Source of the DNA: Larix kaempferi | Taxonomy: Eukaryota; Streptophyta; Pinopsida; Pinales; Pinaceae | Direction: 5' to 3' | Length of the DNA stretch: 64,000 nt | Assembly: GCA_027924585.1 (NCBI GenBank) | Contig: BSBM01000602.1 | Location: forward strand, 8,741,501-8,805,500 | Shown: piece by piece, positions 11,175-22,209 of the stretch | Position numbering within the stretch: the first letter of the stretch is position 1 | Layout: each line of letters opens with the position of its first letter | Notes under the pieces: generated by a model | Seen by the model: only the letters and a program-made list of their open reading frames with translations | What the model was told of the DNA's origin: nothing | Databases searched by the model: none | Program-made: the position numbers and the translations under genes

Positions 11175-11285
11175 GAGCCGAAGCTCTTAAATCCTAGAGC
11201 GTGTAATCGATGGTCCTATGTTGTGTTGAAAAGGGGCTAAAAGAAAGCTAATACAAAGAGCCGAAGCTCTTATAGGGCTAGTGTT
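11175..11285 (+). repeat. Two hairpin + CTAG motifs (possible Helitron-like ends)
   Basis: GAGCCGAAGCTCTTA occurs at 11175 and 11258. Each forms a short hairpin with a CGAA loop (at 11256 the stem is AAGAGC/GCTCTT) and is followed 5-6 nt later by CTAG. Helitron 3' ends carry a hairpin shortly before CTRR. The stem is short and no 5' TC end was found, so this is tentative. Confidence 0.25.
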
Positions 11286-11364
11286 AAAAAAAAGGGTGGG
11301 ACATGAAAACTTTATTTAAAAAAGCGCTAAGTTAAAAAAGTCTAGGGATAATGTTTTTTTTTTA

Positions 11365-11530
11365 AACAAATGTAAAATATCGTCGGATTTCTGACAAAAG
11401 GAGTAGATGTCAAATATTCGCCATACTAGGGCAATATCCGACGTTCCTGCCATACCATCGATGGCTAAGAACGTCGAATGGCAAGAATTTTTGCATTCTG
11501 ATGTCGTCGGTTATCCGACTTCAATGTTTA
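11365..11530 (+). repeat. GTCGGAT-rich palindromic region
   Basis: GTCGGATTTCTGAC at the left and GTTATCCGACTTC at the right are in inverted relation, with several CGTCGGAT/ATCCGAC pieces between. It resembles the repeat blocks at 9356 and 11797 and may be a related non-autonomous element. Confidence 0.35.
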
Positions 11531-11796
11531 ACTTTATTTTTGCTCATTATATGAAAAGACATGTTATTTCATGAAGAGGTGTAAAAGAAGGAGGATATAT
11601 ATATGAAGGTATTATGTGATGAAGTGTGACTGCATAAAATGCATTATAGATCAAAAGAAAGAAAATAATAAGTGCAACAATCCAAGAAGATTAGTGAAGA
11701 AATTTATCTCAAGGGTGGAAGGGTGGTGATAAGGGCAGGTCGGTGCCTACAAAGGGGAGTATGTGCTTCCTTTTCAGTCATGGCTGACTAAATAGG

Positions 11797-11885
11797 GGGT
11801 TGAGCTTGTCGGATTATTTTGAAGTCAGAAGTCGGATATCTGACGCCTCTTTCCATCGGTGGTATCGCGAGGTCGTCGGATTAAT
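11797..11885 (+). repeat. GTCGGAT-rich repeat, copy 2
   Basis: TTGAGCTTGTCGGATTATTTT, then GTCGGATATCTGACGCCTC, then GGTGGTATCGCGAGGTCGTCG. This matches 9356-9447 across about 85 bp with more intact GTCGGAT units. Confidence 0.45.
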
Positions 11886-13549
11886 CATCATCATCATCTT
11901 CCTTATTATAAATAATATTATAGGGGCCTCCACCTCCCAATCCTTCTAAGAAGTAGGCTCCTATTGATCCCTCTTATGGCCATCTTAATGTTGTGGAGAA
12001 ATTCCATGTTGTTGACAATTCGTTTACGTCTCATTAGGTCATTGTCTATGCATAGATAAGTGCAGGTATCATGTTTTTGTCCTTTCTCTCTTTTATTTAC
12101 AATTCATTTTCAAAATATATTATTTTTTATAACTAGCATGCATCTTGTAGCATACCTTTGGGGCTTACTTCTTACTCTTAACATACTATAATGGGATGCC
12201 ATATGATATCATCCTTCCACAATTGTCAAGGAAATGTAGTTGAACTCAAAGGTTTTATAAAATGGAAACCATCTAAAGTGATAATATCCAACAACATGAC
12301 AAAATTGTTAAAAAGGGGACAATATGGTAATCGCACATTGTACTCATTAGATTTTCAAACATTCGAATCCTATGTTCTCTTGGATCTCCAAATTGTAATT
12401 GACAAACATTCAAATCTATTTGTGTGATATTCCACCTACTAGAGATCATGATCAAACTAGATCCTCAAGAATATTTCCATTTTCATTGATGATGATTAAG
12501 AAGAGCTTCTTAGATGGGAACTCATATGGAAAGTGGACTTTAATGAATCATAATATAAACATAGCATAGCTACTTGTACTCTTTCTCCCTCTTTTTCTTC
12601 ACACAATTTTTTATTTAAATAAATTTGGAATATGTTTTTTTTTTGTTATGGAAGGGAAGTTTTGGATATTGCAAACATGTAAAGGTGTTTTGGTGTTCAT
12701 AAACTAGGCTCTAACTAAAATTTAAGTCAAATAAGGCTAATCACCACAAAAGAAGGTTTCAAGTTTTAGAAATAGATTTTTGGAAAAAATATGGACATGC
12801 CAATGTAACTTTGGTTTTTCCTATAAGTTTTTGTTATACCTATGCATATAGAAAGTTTTCATTAGCTAGTTGTGATAAAATGTAACACTCTCGTAGAATT
12901 TTTTAGCAAATTCAATAGTGTAGCAATCGAATATGTTTTCTAAAAGTTATTTGAAATCACTTAATAGTAATTCCAATCCTTGTCTAGTGATACCTTGAAG
13001 GGATCTACGCCTATCTATATCATTCTAAAAAAATTTAGATTGATTTTTTGAAATTGATCAAAATCACTTTATATTACACATCTTAAGACCATCCACACTA
13101 TCTATCACAAGCATGTATCATTTACATCAGTTCAAGCAACATATAATAATTATTTTTCATAATGTTAGGATTCATACTTTCAAATTTATCACATGTTAAG
13201 CTATGATATTAATTATTTTTTCAAACAAGAATATTTATGAGCTAACCACTTCACAATTGTTGGCATTGTATTTATAACATTAGCATTTTGGCATTCAAAC
13301 TTCATGTTGATCATGCATCTTTATGTACAAAATAGTGTTGGACTATTACCATTACTTTATATTATATACATCTTGGTCATATGTTTGTAATATCCTAACA
13401 TGTTGTTGAAGCATCCCAAAATGTTTGCATTGCACACTGTTTCCCAAAGTTCCTTTAATACATCTTAAACTCAAATTTTCACTTCTACTTACACCAACGA
13501 GGCATATGTCTTTATCTATTGCCTTATTTTTTATACAATTTTAGTATAA

Positions 13550-13690
13550 AAATATGCAAAATATGCAATGAAACCAAAGTGAAGATTAAATCCACACACT
13601 ATTGCAATGCATATTATTTACTGCAAAGAGAAAGACAACCAAGAACAACACACATTCCAACATTTAGTTACACTAGATCACTTAATTGGT
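13550..13690 (+). repeat. Duplicated segment, copy 2
   Basis: Counterpart of 8690-8827. Here the sequence after the shared block continues differently from 13690 and does not lead into CAND1. The short reading frame (13519-13737) is not a recognised protein. Confidence 0.6.
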
Positions 13691-13945
13691 TTACAAAATT
13701 TTCCAACCGATATCATGGATCACCGAGTGACTGCTAAATTCATTTTATTATTATTTGATAGAACGAATAGGTTGTCAATGGACTAGAAATGCTGAGAGGG
13801 TACATGATCCAATTCCAAGATGAAAATCAGAGGAAAAAATTAAAATATTTGACTGAATAAATTATGGGGACAGAAACACGAAATACGAACAAGATGCCCA
13901 CAAAGAAAAGTATAACATAACAACGTCTGTATTGTTCTGTGCATA

Positions 13946-14130
13946 TTGAAAAAAAGAGTAGAGTTACAATAGATATCCTGGAAGACTATTCCCAAAAGAG
14001 CGATTCACACTTTCTTTCTTTTTTTACAGTAGTAACGATTGACAAGCTTTTATATTGAAAAAAAGAGCAGAGTTACAATAGATATTCTGGAAGACTGTTT
14101 CCAATTTATATTCTGGAAGACTATTCCCAA
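13946..14130 (+). repeat. Local duplication
   Basis: A block of about 55 bp (ATTGAAAAAAAGAG..., TACAATAGATAT.CTGG, AAGACT.TTCCCAA) occurs at 13946 and again at 14054. The last part (ATATTCTGGAAGACTATTCCC) is present a third time near 14109. No coding content. Confidence 0.55.
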
Positions 14131-14333
14131 AATTGGAGAGCTGTCATAGCAGGCTCATCCATTTCAAGTCTTTGATGTTCAGTCACACCCTCGATTCTAC
14201 GACAGCTATAGATATTTATATACTTTCCTAACAGTAAACAACAAAGGAAATACATTATCGTGCAAATAGATAGTTAACTCACTTATGAGCTATTATGCAC
14301 AAAAAAATAAAACATCTAGAGAATCATGGTGAA

Positions 14334-15394
14334 TTATGCAGAGCATTGATGGCCGATGTTCTCCTTGTTGCCATTCCTTGTTCCAACGTTCTTCTTGTCG
14401 TTGCCATTCCTTGTTCCAGCATTCTCCTCGTCATTTCCATGGAAGACCATAGAGTTGCTTTTGATATCAGACTTCATTCCATCCAGCTTTGCTTCAACCA
14501 CTTTCAAACTGCTGTGCAGCGAGTTAATCAGGGTACTGATATCCCCGGAGCAAGAGCAGCCGTTGTCCATTTTTCCAGCAAGTACCTCAAAGTACTCCTT
14601 CATTTTGCTGCAGACAGTACTGATTTCTGTAGAAGAGATCTAAACGAAAGTGGCAAGATGAGACAGAGCTTTCTTCTGATTGGAGTATTCCCCCCAAATC
14701 CTGTGGAGATGACTCTCCAGCTCCATCAGATGCACAAGAAATTCAGAAGACAGGCTGTCCTCTCGATGGGGAGAATCCAGGTTGATAAAACTGTTATCCA
14801 TCCCATGCTCATGAGATGTCCAATTCTTGCCACTACCAGTCTCGCTGGAAATCCCGCAGCGAGCAGAAGGGTGCACCGCCCCACCCAGGTTTTGATTGTT
14901 GCCCAATTCTAGAGAGGCCGCCCAGCCCTTTCCATTACCTTTATTGCCAAAGAGTCCTCGTGTTATTGGGTGCACAACCCCACCATTGTTCTGAACAGTG
15001 CTCAATTCTAATGACACCTAGTTTTTGCCATTGAATGGCTCGTCCACCTTGGAGAGACCCCATAGGAAATTCTGAGCCGACCCACCACGCGCTTTCCCAA
15101 CACCGCCATTCCTCTGTCCCTAAACACGTCGAAAGCAGACAAATACCGCTTCACACCGGCCTTGCCTCCATTCTCCTGGATATTCTTCATGCAATGGAGG
15201 CATTGCAGCAAAGAAAAGTTCGAGACCTTATCGGCCTCCATTGCTGGTCGTTGAGGATTCAAAATTCTAATCCAAACTACGCAGGGTCCTTGGAGCACCC
15301 AATTCTCAACAGTTGGAAAATGCAGGATGGCGAGCCTTCTCCTGTGAAGCGTGATATAAGGTAGGGAAAAAGGTGGATGTAGTATTAAATTCAT
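14334..15394 (-). pseudogene. Unidentified gene remnant
   Basis: On the minus strand one frame runs from 15017 to 14334 with a single in-frame TAG near 14638 ('LSHLATFV', stop, 'ISSTEISTV'), giving about 228 codons. It contains two related units of about 35 residues ('NNGGVVHPITRGLFGNKGNG' and 'NQNLGGAVHPSARCGISSET'), a helical part ('FLVHLMELESHLHRIWGEYS') and an Asn/Gly-rich tail with three NG(N/K) repeats. A frame-shifted continuation upstream (15394-15018) includes 'ENGGKAGVKRYLSAFDVFRD'. I do not recognise the protein. The repeated design and single stop suggest a real gene that decayed or a captured fragment. Confidence 0.35.
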
Positions 15395-15584
15395 TCATGC
15401 GGTCTAGGTGGGATGAGACCGGTGAGGCCGCCAAGTGTTCCAGAGGTACGCGGGAGAGGATCGATGCCACGAAGAAGATCCCAAGGCAATCTTGCCTTTA
15501 CTCCATAATTTTTTTTTGTATTTTGTAATGTTTGGGGGAAGGGAGTTAAGCTGCAAGGTGGTCATAAACAAAATAGGAAGGGGA

Positions 15585-15830
15585 CTAAGGAACCCAGTTG
15601 GTAACAATGCTAAGGCCATTGATGATCATCAAACCACAATCTAAACTGACACCAATATTTGCCATGCGGTCTGCTTCTTTATTGTTGTTTCTCAGGACAT
15701 GGAGGAAGGGGATGGAGTTAAAATCCTTAGCTGCATAAGAGAAGAGGGTCTGAAGATTAGAGGTGGTTTTTTTCCTTCGGAGTAAAAAATGACTCCTCCC
15801 ACACCTGCCAGCCCGGGAGCAGTTAATCAC
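15585..15830 (-). pseudogene. RNase H domain fragment (RVT_3 type, LINE or related)
   Basis: The frame contains 'DFNSIPFLHVLRNNNKEADR' followed by 'MANIGVSLDCG'. This is the C-terminal half of an RNase H domain, where the Asp of EAD.MAN is the last catalytic residue. Such domains occur in plant non-LTR retrotransposons and in host RNase H-like genes. The rest of the domain and any RT are absent. A stop-poor stretch at 15404-15619 (-) overlaps but has no clear similarity. Confidence 0.5.
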
Positions 15831-15915
15831 ACTTTCTTGTGTAAGATTGTTCCTTGTTATTTTATTCTCATATCAATGATGAAAAATATAGAGAAAGATT
15901 GGATTACTATGGAGC
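15829..15915 (+). repeat. Left part of tandem target repeat, with 5-bp target duplication
   Basis: This segment (CACTTTCTTGTGTAAGATTG ... GGATTACTATGGAGC) matches 38174-38263 with few changes. The last five bases, GGAGC (15911-15915), are repeated exactly after the element at 37638-37642. It is therefore the left half of one repeat unit that element A split. Confidence 0.8.
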
Positions 15916-16119
15916 TGTTGTTGCAGCAACACCCCCCCCAAAAATTTTGGGAATATTGGGGCCCCTCCTCTCATTTTTGTAGAAATTTTGCCTTAAGAAG
16001 CCATCTCAGCTGTTATCTGTGTTTTTCAGCATGAAATCTGGTTTCCCAACGAAAATTCTGGCCATAAACCTTTCCTTTTTTCCCCAAGGAACCTAAAGGG
16101 AACTTATAATTTTTTCCCG

Positions 16120-17290
16120 ACGTTTTGGAGTCTCTCGGGTTATCTCCCCGCAGTTGCGGAAGCAACTCGCATAAGCTTCTCGAAGGAAGACTTAGAAAAT
16201 TTTTGTTGGAAGAACGCGGAAACCATTGGGCAATAGCTCCCGAAACGGCGGAGTCCTCCGTTCAAACCTTCCGCAAACACGAAGTGTTTCGGGTTTCTCT
16301 CCCGAAAGGTGGAAGCCTTTTGTTAAGCCTTCCGGAACGGAACTTAGATTTTGTTTGCAAATCGCAGACCATGATAAGGAAAATTGCGGAAACATTGGGG
16401 TTTTCTTCCCGAAACGGCGGGAGAAGTTGGGAAAGACGCCCAAAAGGATTTGGAATATTTTGTTAAAATCGCGGAAGCTTCTGATGAAAGCCGCCCGAAA
16501 CGGCGGAAGAATTCAGCGAAGTTGTCCGAAACGACGGAAGCCGTTCGCATAAGCTTTCCGAAGAGAGACTTAGAAAAACTTTCGAAAATTTGCGAGAACC
16601 TTCGGATTTTCCTTCCGAAACGGCGGAAGCCATTCACAAAAGCTTTCCGAAATACCACGGAGAAATTCACGAACTTCCTTCCGAAACTATCGAGAGGCTT
16701 AGAATTTTTCCTTTTACGGAAGCTTTCAGCCTTCTCTCCCGAAACCACGGAAGCTTTCGGGCTACCCTCCCAAAACAGCGAAAACCAATCGCATAAACCC
16801 GCTCGGAAAAGGCCTTCGAAGTGATTCCAGGAAAATTTGCGGAAGAGTATAAGATTTGCTCCCGAAACGGCGGGAGCCATTCGTCTAAACCGCCCGAAAA
16901 GACTTAGAAAAATCTTCGATTAAGCGATTGCGGAAGCTGCTGGTGAATCCCTCCCGAAACCACAAAAAGTTCGCCCTGACTTGCCGAAACGCCAAAATGC
17001 TGAGGCCCTTCCGGAACAATTCAAAGAAGCCGCCCGCAACCGCGGAAACTTTCAAGTTTCCCTTCCGAAACTACGAGGAGCATTCGCCATATCTTCCCGA
17101 AACCCCGCAAGACTTAGAAACTTTTCGATTTGTGGAAACCCTTCGCAAATAGCTCCTGAAACGGCGAAAGCCTTGGCGTTATCCGTCCGCGACGCGGGAT
17201 TCTTTTGCGGAAGGCTTCGAGTTTCCCTTCCGTGACGCATCCCGAAACGGCGGAAACTTTCCCTGAATCCTTCCGCAACGGCGGGTGTGA
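16120..17290 (+). repeat. Degenerate CCGAAACGGCGGAAGC array in U3 (5' LTR)
   Basis: About twenty imperfect copies of a motif near YCCCGAAACGGCGGAAGC lie 40-110 bp apart, often followed by CATTCGCATAA or TTTCGAA. Some copies are separated by GACTTAGAAAA. The region is rich in CG and unusually free of stops on both strands, which produces many overlapping ORFs; I regard these as by-products. An enhancer-like or heterochromatin-related role is possible. Confidence 0.7.
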
Positions 17291-17409
17291 TTAGCAAGGT
17301 GGTCCCGCGAATGGCGGTCGCACGTGGATCGAAACATTTTGACGTGACCGCAACGGGCGACGTATTTAAGCCGCATTTTAATTGCGCCACCCACCAAATT
17401 GAATGCTCG

Positions 17410-17433
17410 CACGTGCCTGTTCTGTTTAAATAG
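17410..17433 (+). promoter_or_regulatory. Candidate promoter 1 of LTR (G-box + TATA-like)
   Basis: CACGTG (17410-17415) precedes TTTAAATAG (17425-17433) by 9 bp. The 3' LTR keeps both (31893-31898 and 31906-31916, there TATTTAAATAG). A start about 30 bp downstream would give a 1.2-kb leader before the LTR ORF. A possible leader intron, GTAGGATC (17568) to ..ATCAG (18640), would shorten it; this is weak. Confidence 0.4.
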
Positions 17434-18652
17434 GCGGTGGGGGTACGAGCCAACGCATTGTTAATTCTCCAATTGGACGATTTGTTGGACGCCGTGCAAA
17501 CCGCTCCAGCTCGGATTGCTCAACCACGTTCACGGCCACCTCAGTTAGCGTTTCTCGTCGGTGCCAGGTAGGATCTTAACCGTAAATTTGCCCCCCTACA
17601 CGTCGTATTGCTATTGGGTTACCTTTCTTTTGAAAATGATGGGCATTGGTGGGGTTTTGACGGGCAAAACGCCTGTCATGGGCAATTTTTGCCCGTCAAA
17701 TACAGTTTGAATTGAGTTCTGCTCGTCACATAAAATAGAGACAGGATAAAAATGTTTTGTGGGTGGAGACAGCTAGTTTGGATGGTTAAACTTGTCCCTT
17801 TTTCCTCTCCGGACCGCATGTCTCGTTATTTCAGAAGCTGCCGAAGCCCCATGGACTTTTCATATCCCCGGCCGAAAGCTTAAGACATAAAATCCCGAGC
17901 CTCTTCGTAAAACTCAGTCCCAACGTGACCGTTACCCGATTCAAATCCTAGAATCCTGCGCCATTGCCCCTGTTCAAATCCCGCAAGCGTTTAAAGTTAC
18001 GCGAGCCGAAACCCGAAACCATGGCCACCTGAGTTTTTTTTTCGTCAGTATGTCTCCGGCGCCATCACCCTCGTTGGAACTAAAGCTTCCCATAGAGCAC
18101 CTCGGCAAGTTCCGTAAATAACAATAGCGTTCGAAGCCCTCACCGAGTCGTAAGTGCGAAAGGGGTTTCCTTTTTCATCACAGAGTCTGTCCAACCTGAG
18201 GTTCCCCGCCATTAGCCTTTCAAACCGCAGCAGTGATGAAAGTTACCCTCTTCCCCAGAGCTAAACCGAAAGCACGTTGCTTCCGCAACGCGCTTATCTT
18301 CACCGGAGCATCCCAAACCTGCCCCTTTAACGAATTAGGATGGCTAAAATTGATAATCATGTTCCCGCTGAAACGAAGATCGTCATTTCTCCCAGGGCAA
18401 CCCGAGAGCGGATTGTTCCGTGATACACCTATCCTCTCAAGAGCACCCCAAAACTTACCCCTTTAAAAGATTCAAATGTTTAAATTTGTATTTCATATTG
18501 AAATGGTGTATTGTGCCTCCTAAGCACACAGCTTCACATTGCTCTTTATCTCATTCATATATCAAAACAATGATGTTCTCTGTTAAAATCTTACAGTATG
18601 TTTCTCAATATCATGATGACTTGTATATGGGTGCTATCAGGGATAAGTCAAG

Positions 18653-21600
18653 ATGCCTAAAACCGGTAAGAAGAAGGCTAAGATGACAGAAAAGAAGCCT
18701 GCGCCACTCAAAACTGAAACTTCACTGCAGGACACTAGGTGCACCACCGGTGTCCCTCCTGAAATCAGATCGGGTGACATCTACAGAATGATCCGGGACC
18801 AAGAAATACCAGATATGTTGCTAGAGGAAGGACCGATTTATCTTAATATCAGAGCCTCAGGCATAACTAGAGCCGCTACCCGCCCTGAGCTGTTCCCCTG
18901 TGTTGAAGTGATCAGATGGATACTCCAACATGTCGATGCTGAAGGGATCGTGATAAATGATAGCGGGAAAGTGGCTATTGCCTCATTTCAACCCGCGTAT
19001 ATTGTGGCAGCCTACAAATTTCCCCGTGTCCAACAAGCTCTGACTGATGAATGGTTGAGCCAGATGAATAACGTTGAGATGGCCAAGAAGCTGCTAATGG
19101 CAGGCAAGCATTTGAGAAAGAAAGGAAGTGATGAATATGAATATGACGTACAGAATCTGAGAGCTCCTTTCAGATTGATCGCTTTAATGCTGTGCAGAAT
19201 CTTCGGCATGCCCGATGGCACAGTGTATAAGATTCAGTGGATCCCTATCATCCACTACGTGGCATTCAATGGAACTGTGTTTGACTGGGCCACTATCCTG
19301 TCAGATAGTCTGGCCTCGATGATAGTTGCTGCTAAGCAAGGACTAGCCTTGAAGAAGGCTGAATTTTTCATGTCTTCATATCTGATTGATTGTATTTTGG
19401 CCAAGATTGACTTCCCCAAATTGGGCGGCACATGGGATAGGGCCACCGCCCCGGTCTATATCGCATTCAAGATGTTGTGGGCTCAGAGTTACAAGCCCAG
19501 CTACAAACTCATCTGTGAGGGGTTCATCATGCCCCTATATGAGGAAATGTTCAAGGAAGAACCAAACTGCCTATCAGAGAATGCTTTGGAAGTCCTTGAG
19601 GATTATGGGGATTTTTACTTTTCGGAGCAAGGTACCTACCTGAGAATGTTTGGAGGGACTAAGCCCCCATACATCCTGCCGCAGTATGCCACATACTATG
19701 TGGTTCTCAAAGAAGCAGTAACACAACTCTTCCTGGATGGGATTGGAGCAATGCTCCACAAACAACATAAGGCTTCCTTTCCCCCCCTACCTTTCTGCAT
19801 AGGTGCTTACAAGTTTTCAGGGGTTGCCTCGGCCGACGAATTTGTTCAAGAGCTGAAAGCCTTCCACTTCGGTGAGGTAATCTTCCACAGAAATGACAGA
19901 AAGGGAAGAGTTGCTAAGCACTGTAAGGATATCTATGCTCACTTCGAGTACTGCCACTATCCTGATGCCGAGGAAGAGGCATTCAGAGGCATCAGCAACA
20001 TGGCTGAGCTACGGGTCTATCACCAAAGCACTGGAGCAAGCTCTAGCTCAGCCAAGGCCCAGAAGACCAGCCAGCAAAAGGAGAAAGAAGCTGAGGATGC
20101 CCGAGCTCAGGAAGAGCTCAGATTAAGAGAAGAAGCGAGGTTACAGCGGGAAGCTGAGGAAGCAAGAAAGCAGCAAGAAGCTGAAGTGGCGAGAAAGAAA
20201 CAAGAAGCTGAAAATGAAAGACTGCGGAAAGAGGCTGAGGAAGCCCGAAAGCAGAAAGATGCTGAAGCTGAGCAGGCTGAGGCAGAGAGGAAGGCGGAAG
20301 AAGAATTGAGAGCAAGGGAAGTTTCTCAAGCCAGTGGGACCGGTGCCCAAGACATGGATATAGACACATCTCAAGCAGGTGGCTCTGGTAACCAAAATAA
20401 GGGCGTGGACCCAGCTCAGGAAGTCCGGACCCCACCTGAAGAATACATAGACATCATAAACCGACCAATTGTCCCGTACACGCCATCGGGAAAGCGTACA
20501 GTGTCCAAGTGGAATGAGTTTGTCTACGATAAGAAAAGGAAGGCTATGGTCCTCAAATCAGAAGAGAGGATAAAAAGTCCCTTCCATGAAGACATCGTTA
20601 CCCACCGAGAGGTCACTATAATGAAAAGCACGGATCAAGATACCTTTGCTATGGCATCCGCAGCTATAGCAACAACAAAGGCATCATTTGCCAATGTAGG
20701 AGTTATAGTTAAAGAAAATATATTGACAAAGAAGAGAGCTCGTGCGCTACAACAGAATGTGGCTAATGAGCAAGCCCAAAGAGATCTGGTAGTGAACGAG
20801 TACAATTGCTTGTACGCTGAGCATAAGGAGCTGTCAAACAAGCACAGCCAGCTGGAGGAGGAAAAGGACCAACTAACACTCCAAATGATGATTGTAGAAG
20901 CGGAGAAGAATGGAGCAGAAGAAAAGGCATCTCAGCTAGAAGCAGACAAGCAGGCATTAGCTGAGCGTTTAGAGCAAGCGGAGAGCAGAACAATGGACAT
21001 GTCTCCCTTCCATGAGCTGTCATGCAGCATCCTGAAGCAAGTGTATGACACTCAGGAGCTAATCACTGATGAGGTTTGCAAGCTCAAGGCCATGGTGGTT
21101 AGGTTAAAAGAAATCAACGCGGAAGCCCATCGGCTCAAAGCGAAGAATACCCGTGTCAAGGCAAACATCATAAGTCAGATGGCATGGAGAGAAGGAAAAG
21201 GGGGTTTCCCCCCGCATCTTCCATTTAAATCAGTGGACAGTTTTAATGAGGACGTAGCACTGTTGGAGTTTGGCAGGAGCTGTGCCAGTAAGCTGATAGC
21301 CAGTGTGCAAAGAACAACAGATAAAATCAGCAGTCTCTACCAAAGGCTCCAAGAGGCACATGACAAATGCACATTGAGTTTCCCTCAGACCCTGGAGGAC
21401 TTTCCGGCAAAGGAGCAGCGTTTGTCCCAACTGAAGGAAGAATTGGGCGTTCAAACAGAGTACGTGAAGAGGATTGATGTCCTGGCTATTGATGACCTCC
21501 AACATTATATTGGCTCATCATCTCTCCACAACCATCTGCTGAAGGAAGTGCATCAAGCTGCAGTGGCAGAAGTTCAAAGCATTAAAGCAGAGCTCGGGAA

Positions 21601-21940
21601 GAATGTGACTTCTCAGAAAATCTTGTTCCCTGCTGCAGCAAACATAGTCATAAGGGACACAGGTGTGTGGTACAGCTACATAGCAGAGGAGGAAAGGAAA
21701 GCTGCAGTAGCAGCAGGAGGATCAGCAGATCCAGGATCTTCTCTCCTAGCAGCCAACCCGGCTACAGCAGTGGGCTCGATTCCCTCTTCCCCAGCAGTGG
21801 CAGAAAGTCTGGCCAGCTCAATCCCTCCTTCCCAATTAGAAGCAGCATCAGCAATAGGCTCGAGTGTCTTTTCCCAGGCAGCCTCAGCAGCAATTAACTT
21901 GGGCGATCCTCTGCCAGCAGAAGCTCACGCACAGGAATGA
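18653..21940 (+). CDS. LTR-encoded 1,095-residue coiled-coil protein of unknown function
   Basis: This intact ORF lies entirely inside the 5' LTR. Residues 1-45 are Lys-rich. Residues 45-430 look like a compact helical domain, with 'VPPEIRSGDIYRMIRDQEIP', 'AYKFPRVQQALTDEWLSQMN' and 'FRLIALMLCRIFGMPDG'. Residues 460-560 are a charged Arg/Glu/Ala coiled coil. A low-complexity stretch follows, then a second coiled coil (about 690-830), a third helical part, and a Ser/Ala-rich tail. I see no enzyme motif, signal peptide or membrane segment. The layout recalls the extra ORFs of some plant Ty3/gypsy elements, which I remember as lying between LTR and gag or after pol, not in the LTR. The first in-frame ATG is used; AAG ATG CCT is a fair context. 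The 3' LTR copy is broken. Confidence 0.85.
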   Translation: MPKTGKKKAKMTEKKPAPLKTETSLQDTRCTTGVPPEIRSGDIYRMIRDQEIPDMLLEEGPIYLNIRASGITRAATRPELFPCVEVIRWILQHVDAEGIVINDSGKVAIASFQPAYIVAAYKFPRVQQALTDEWLSQMNNVEMAKKLLMAGKHLRKKGSDEYEYDVQNLRAPFRLIALMLCRIFGMPDGTVYKIQWIPIIHYVAFNGTVFDWATILSDSLASMIVAAKQGLALKKAEFFMSSYLIDCILAKIDFPKLGGTWDRATAPVYIAFKMLWAQSYKPSYKLICEGFIMPLYEEMFKEEPNCLSENALEVLEDYGDFYFSEQGTYLRMFGGTKPPYILPQYATYYVVLKEAVTQLFLDGIGAMLHKQHKASFPPLPFCIGAYKFSGVASADEFVQELKAFHFGEVIFHRNDRKGRVAKHCKDIYAHFEYCHYPDAEEEAFRGISNMAELRVYHQSTGASSSSAKAQKTSQQKEKEAEDARAQEELRLREEARLQREAEEARKQQEAEVARKKQEAENERLRKEAEEARKQKDAEAEQAEAERKAEEELRAREVSQASGTGAQDMDIDTSQAGGSGNQNKGVDPAQEVRTPPEEYIDIINRPIVPYTPSGKRTVSKWNEFVYDKKRKAMVLKSEERIKSPFHEDIVTHREVTIMKSTDQDTFAMASAAIATTKASFANVGVIVKENILTKKRARALQQNVANEQAQRDLVVNEYNCLYAEHKELSNKHSQLEEEKDQLTLQMMIVEAEKNGAEEKASQLEADKQALAERLEQAESRTMDMSPFHELSCSILKQVYDTQELITDEVCKLKAMVVRLKEINAEAHRLKAKNTRVKANIISQMAWREGKGGFPPHLPFKSVDSFNEDVALLEFGRSCASKLIASVQRTTDKISSLYQRLQEAHDKCTLSFPQTLEDFPAKEQRLSQLKEELGVQTEYVKRIDVLAIDDLQHYIGSSSLHNHLLKEVHQAAVAEVQSIKAELGKNVTSQKILFPAAANIVIRDTGVWYSYIAEEERKAAVAAGGSADPGSSLLAANPATAVGSIPSSPAVAESLASSIPPSQLEAASAIGSSVFSQAASAAINLGDPLPAEAHAQE

Positions 21941-22209
21941 AATAATCTAAATTCAGTTGAGCATCTCTCTTCAACCAAGCACGTGTACAGCAGGGAAGGC
22001 ATTGGTGTTAGCATTATTTCTGCTATGTATATTTTGTTAAACTTTCGAGCATGTAAGGCGTAAGCCATGGGACAGCTGTCCCTATTTTTTGTCAAAGCAA
22101 TTTTGTAAAAGAAGTGGTCATTTTTTTTTGGGTGGTCGGTTATAGAGGAAATTCCTGTAATTGACAAGTGGATGGTGCTAGGTGGCAGCCCAAGCGGTAG
22201 AATTGTAAT

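Larger units (their letters stand above)
11890..14290. other. Non-coding, AT-rich
   Basis: No gene supported apart from the duplicated segment at 13550-13690. A local tandem duplication lies at 13946-14000 and 14054-14130: both contain ATTGAAAAAAAGAG.AGAGT, TACAATAGATAT and CTGGAAGACT. Confidence 0.5.

Noticed and set aside
16125-17453. Many overlapping ORFs on both strands in the U3 array (and at 30609-31936)
   Set aside because: They arise because the CCGAAACGGCGGAAGC-like repeats lack stops in several frames. The predicted proteins have no family and change frame between the two LTRs.
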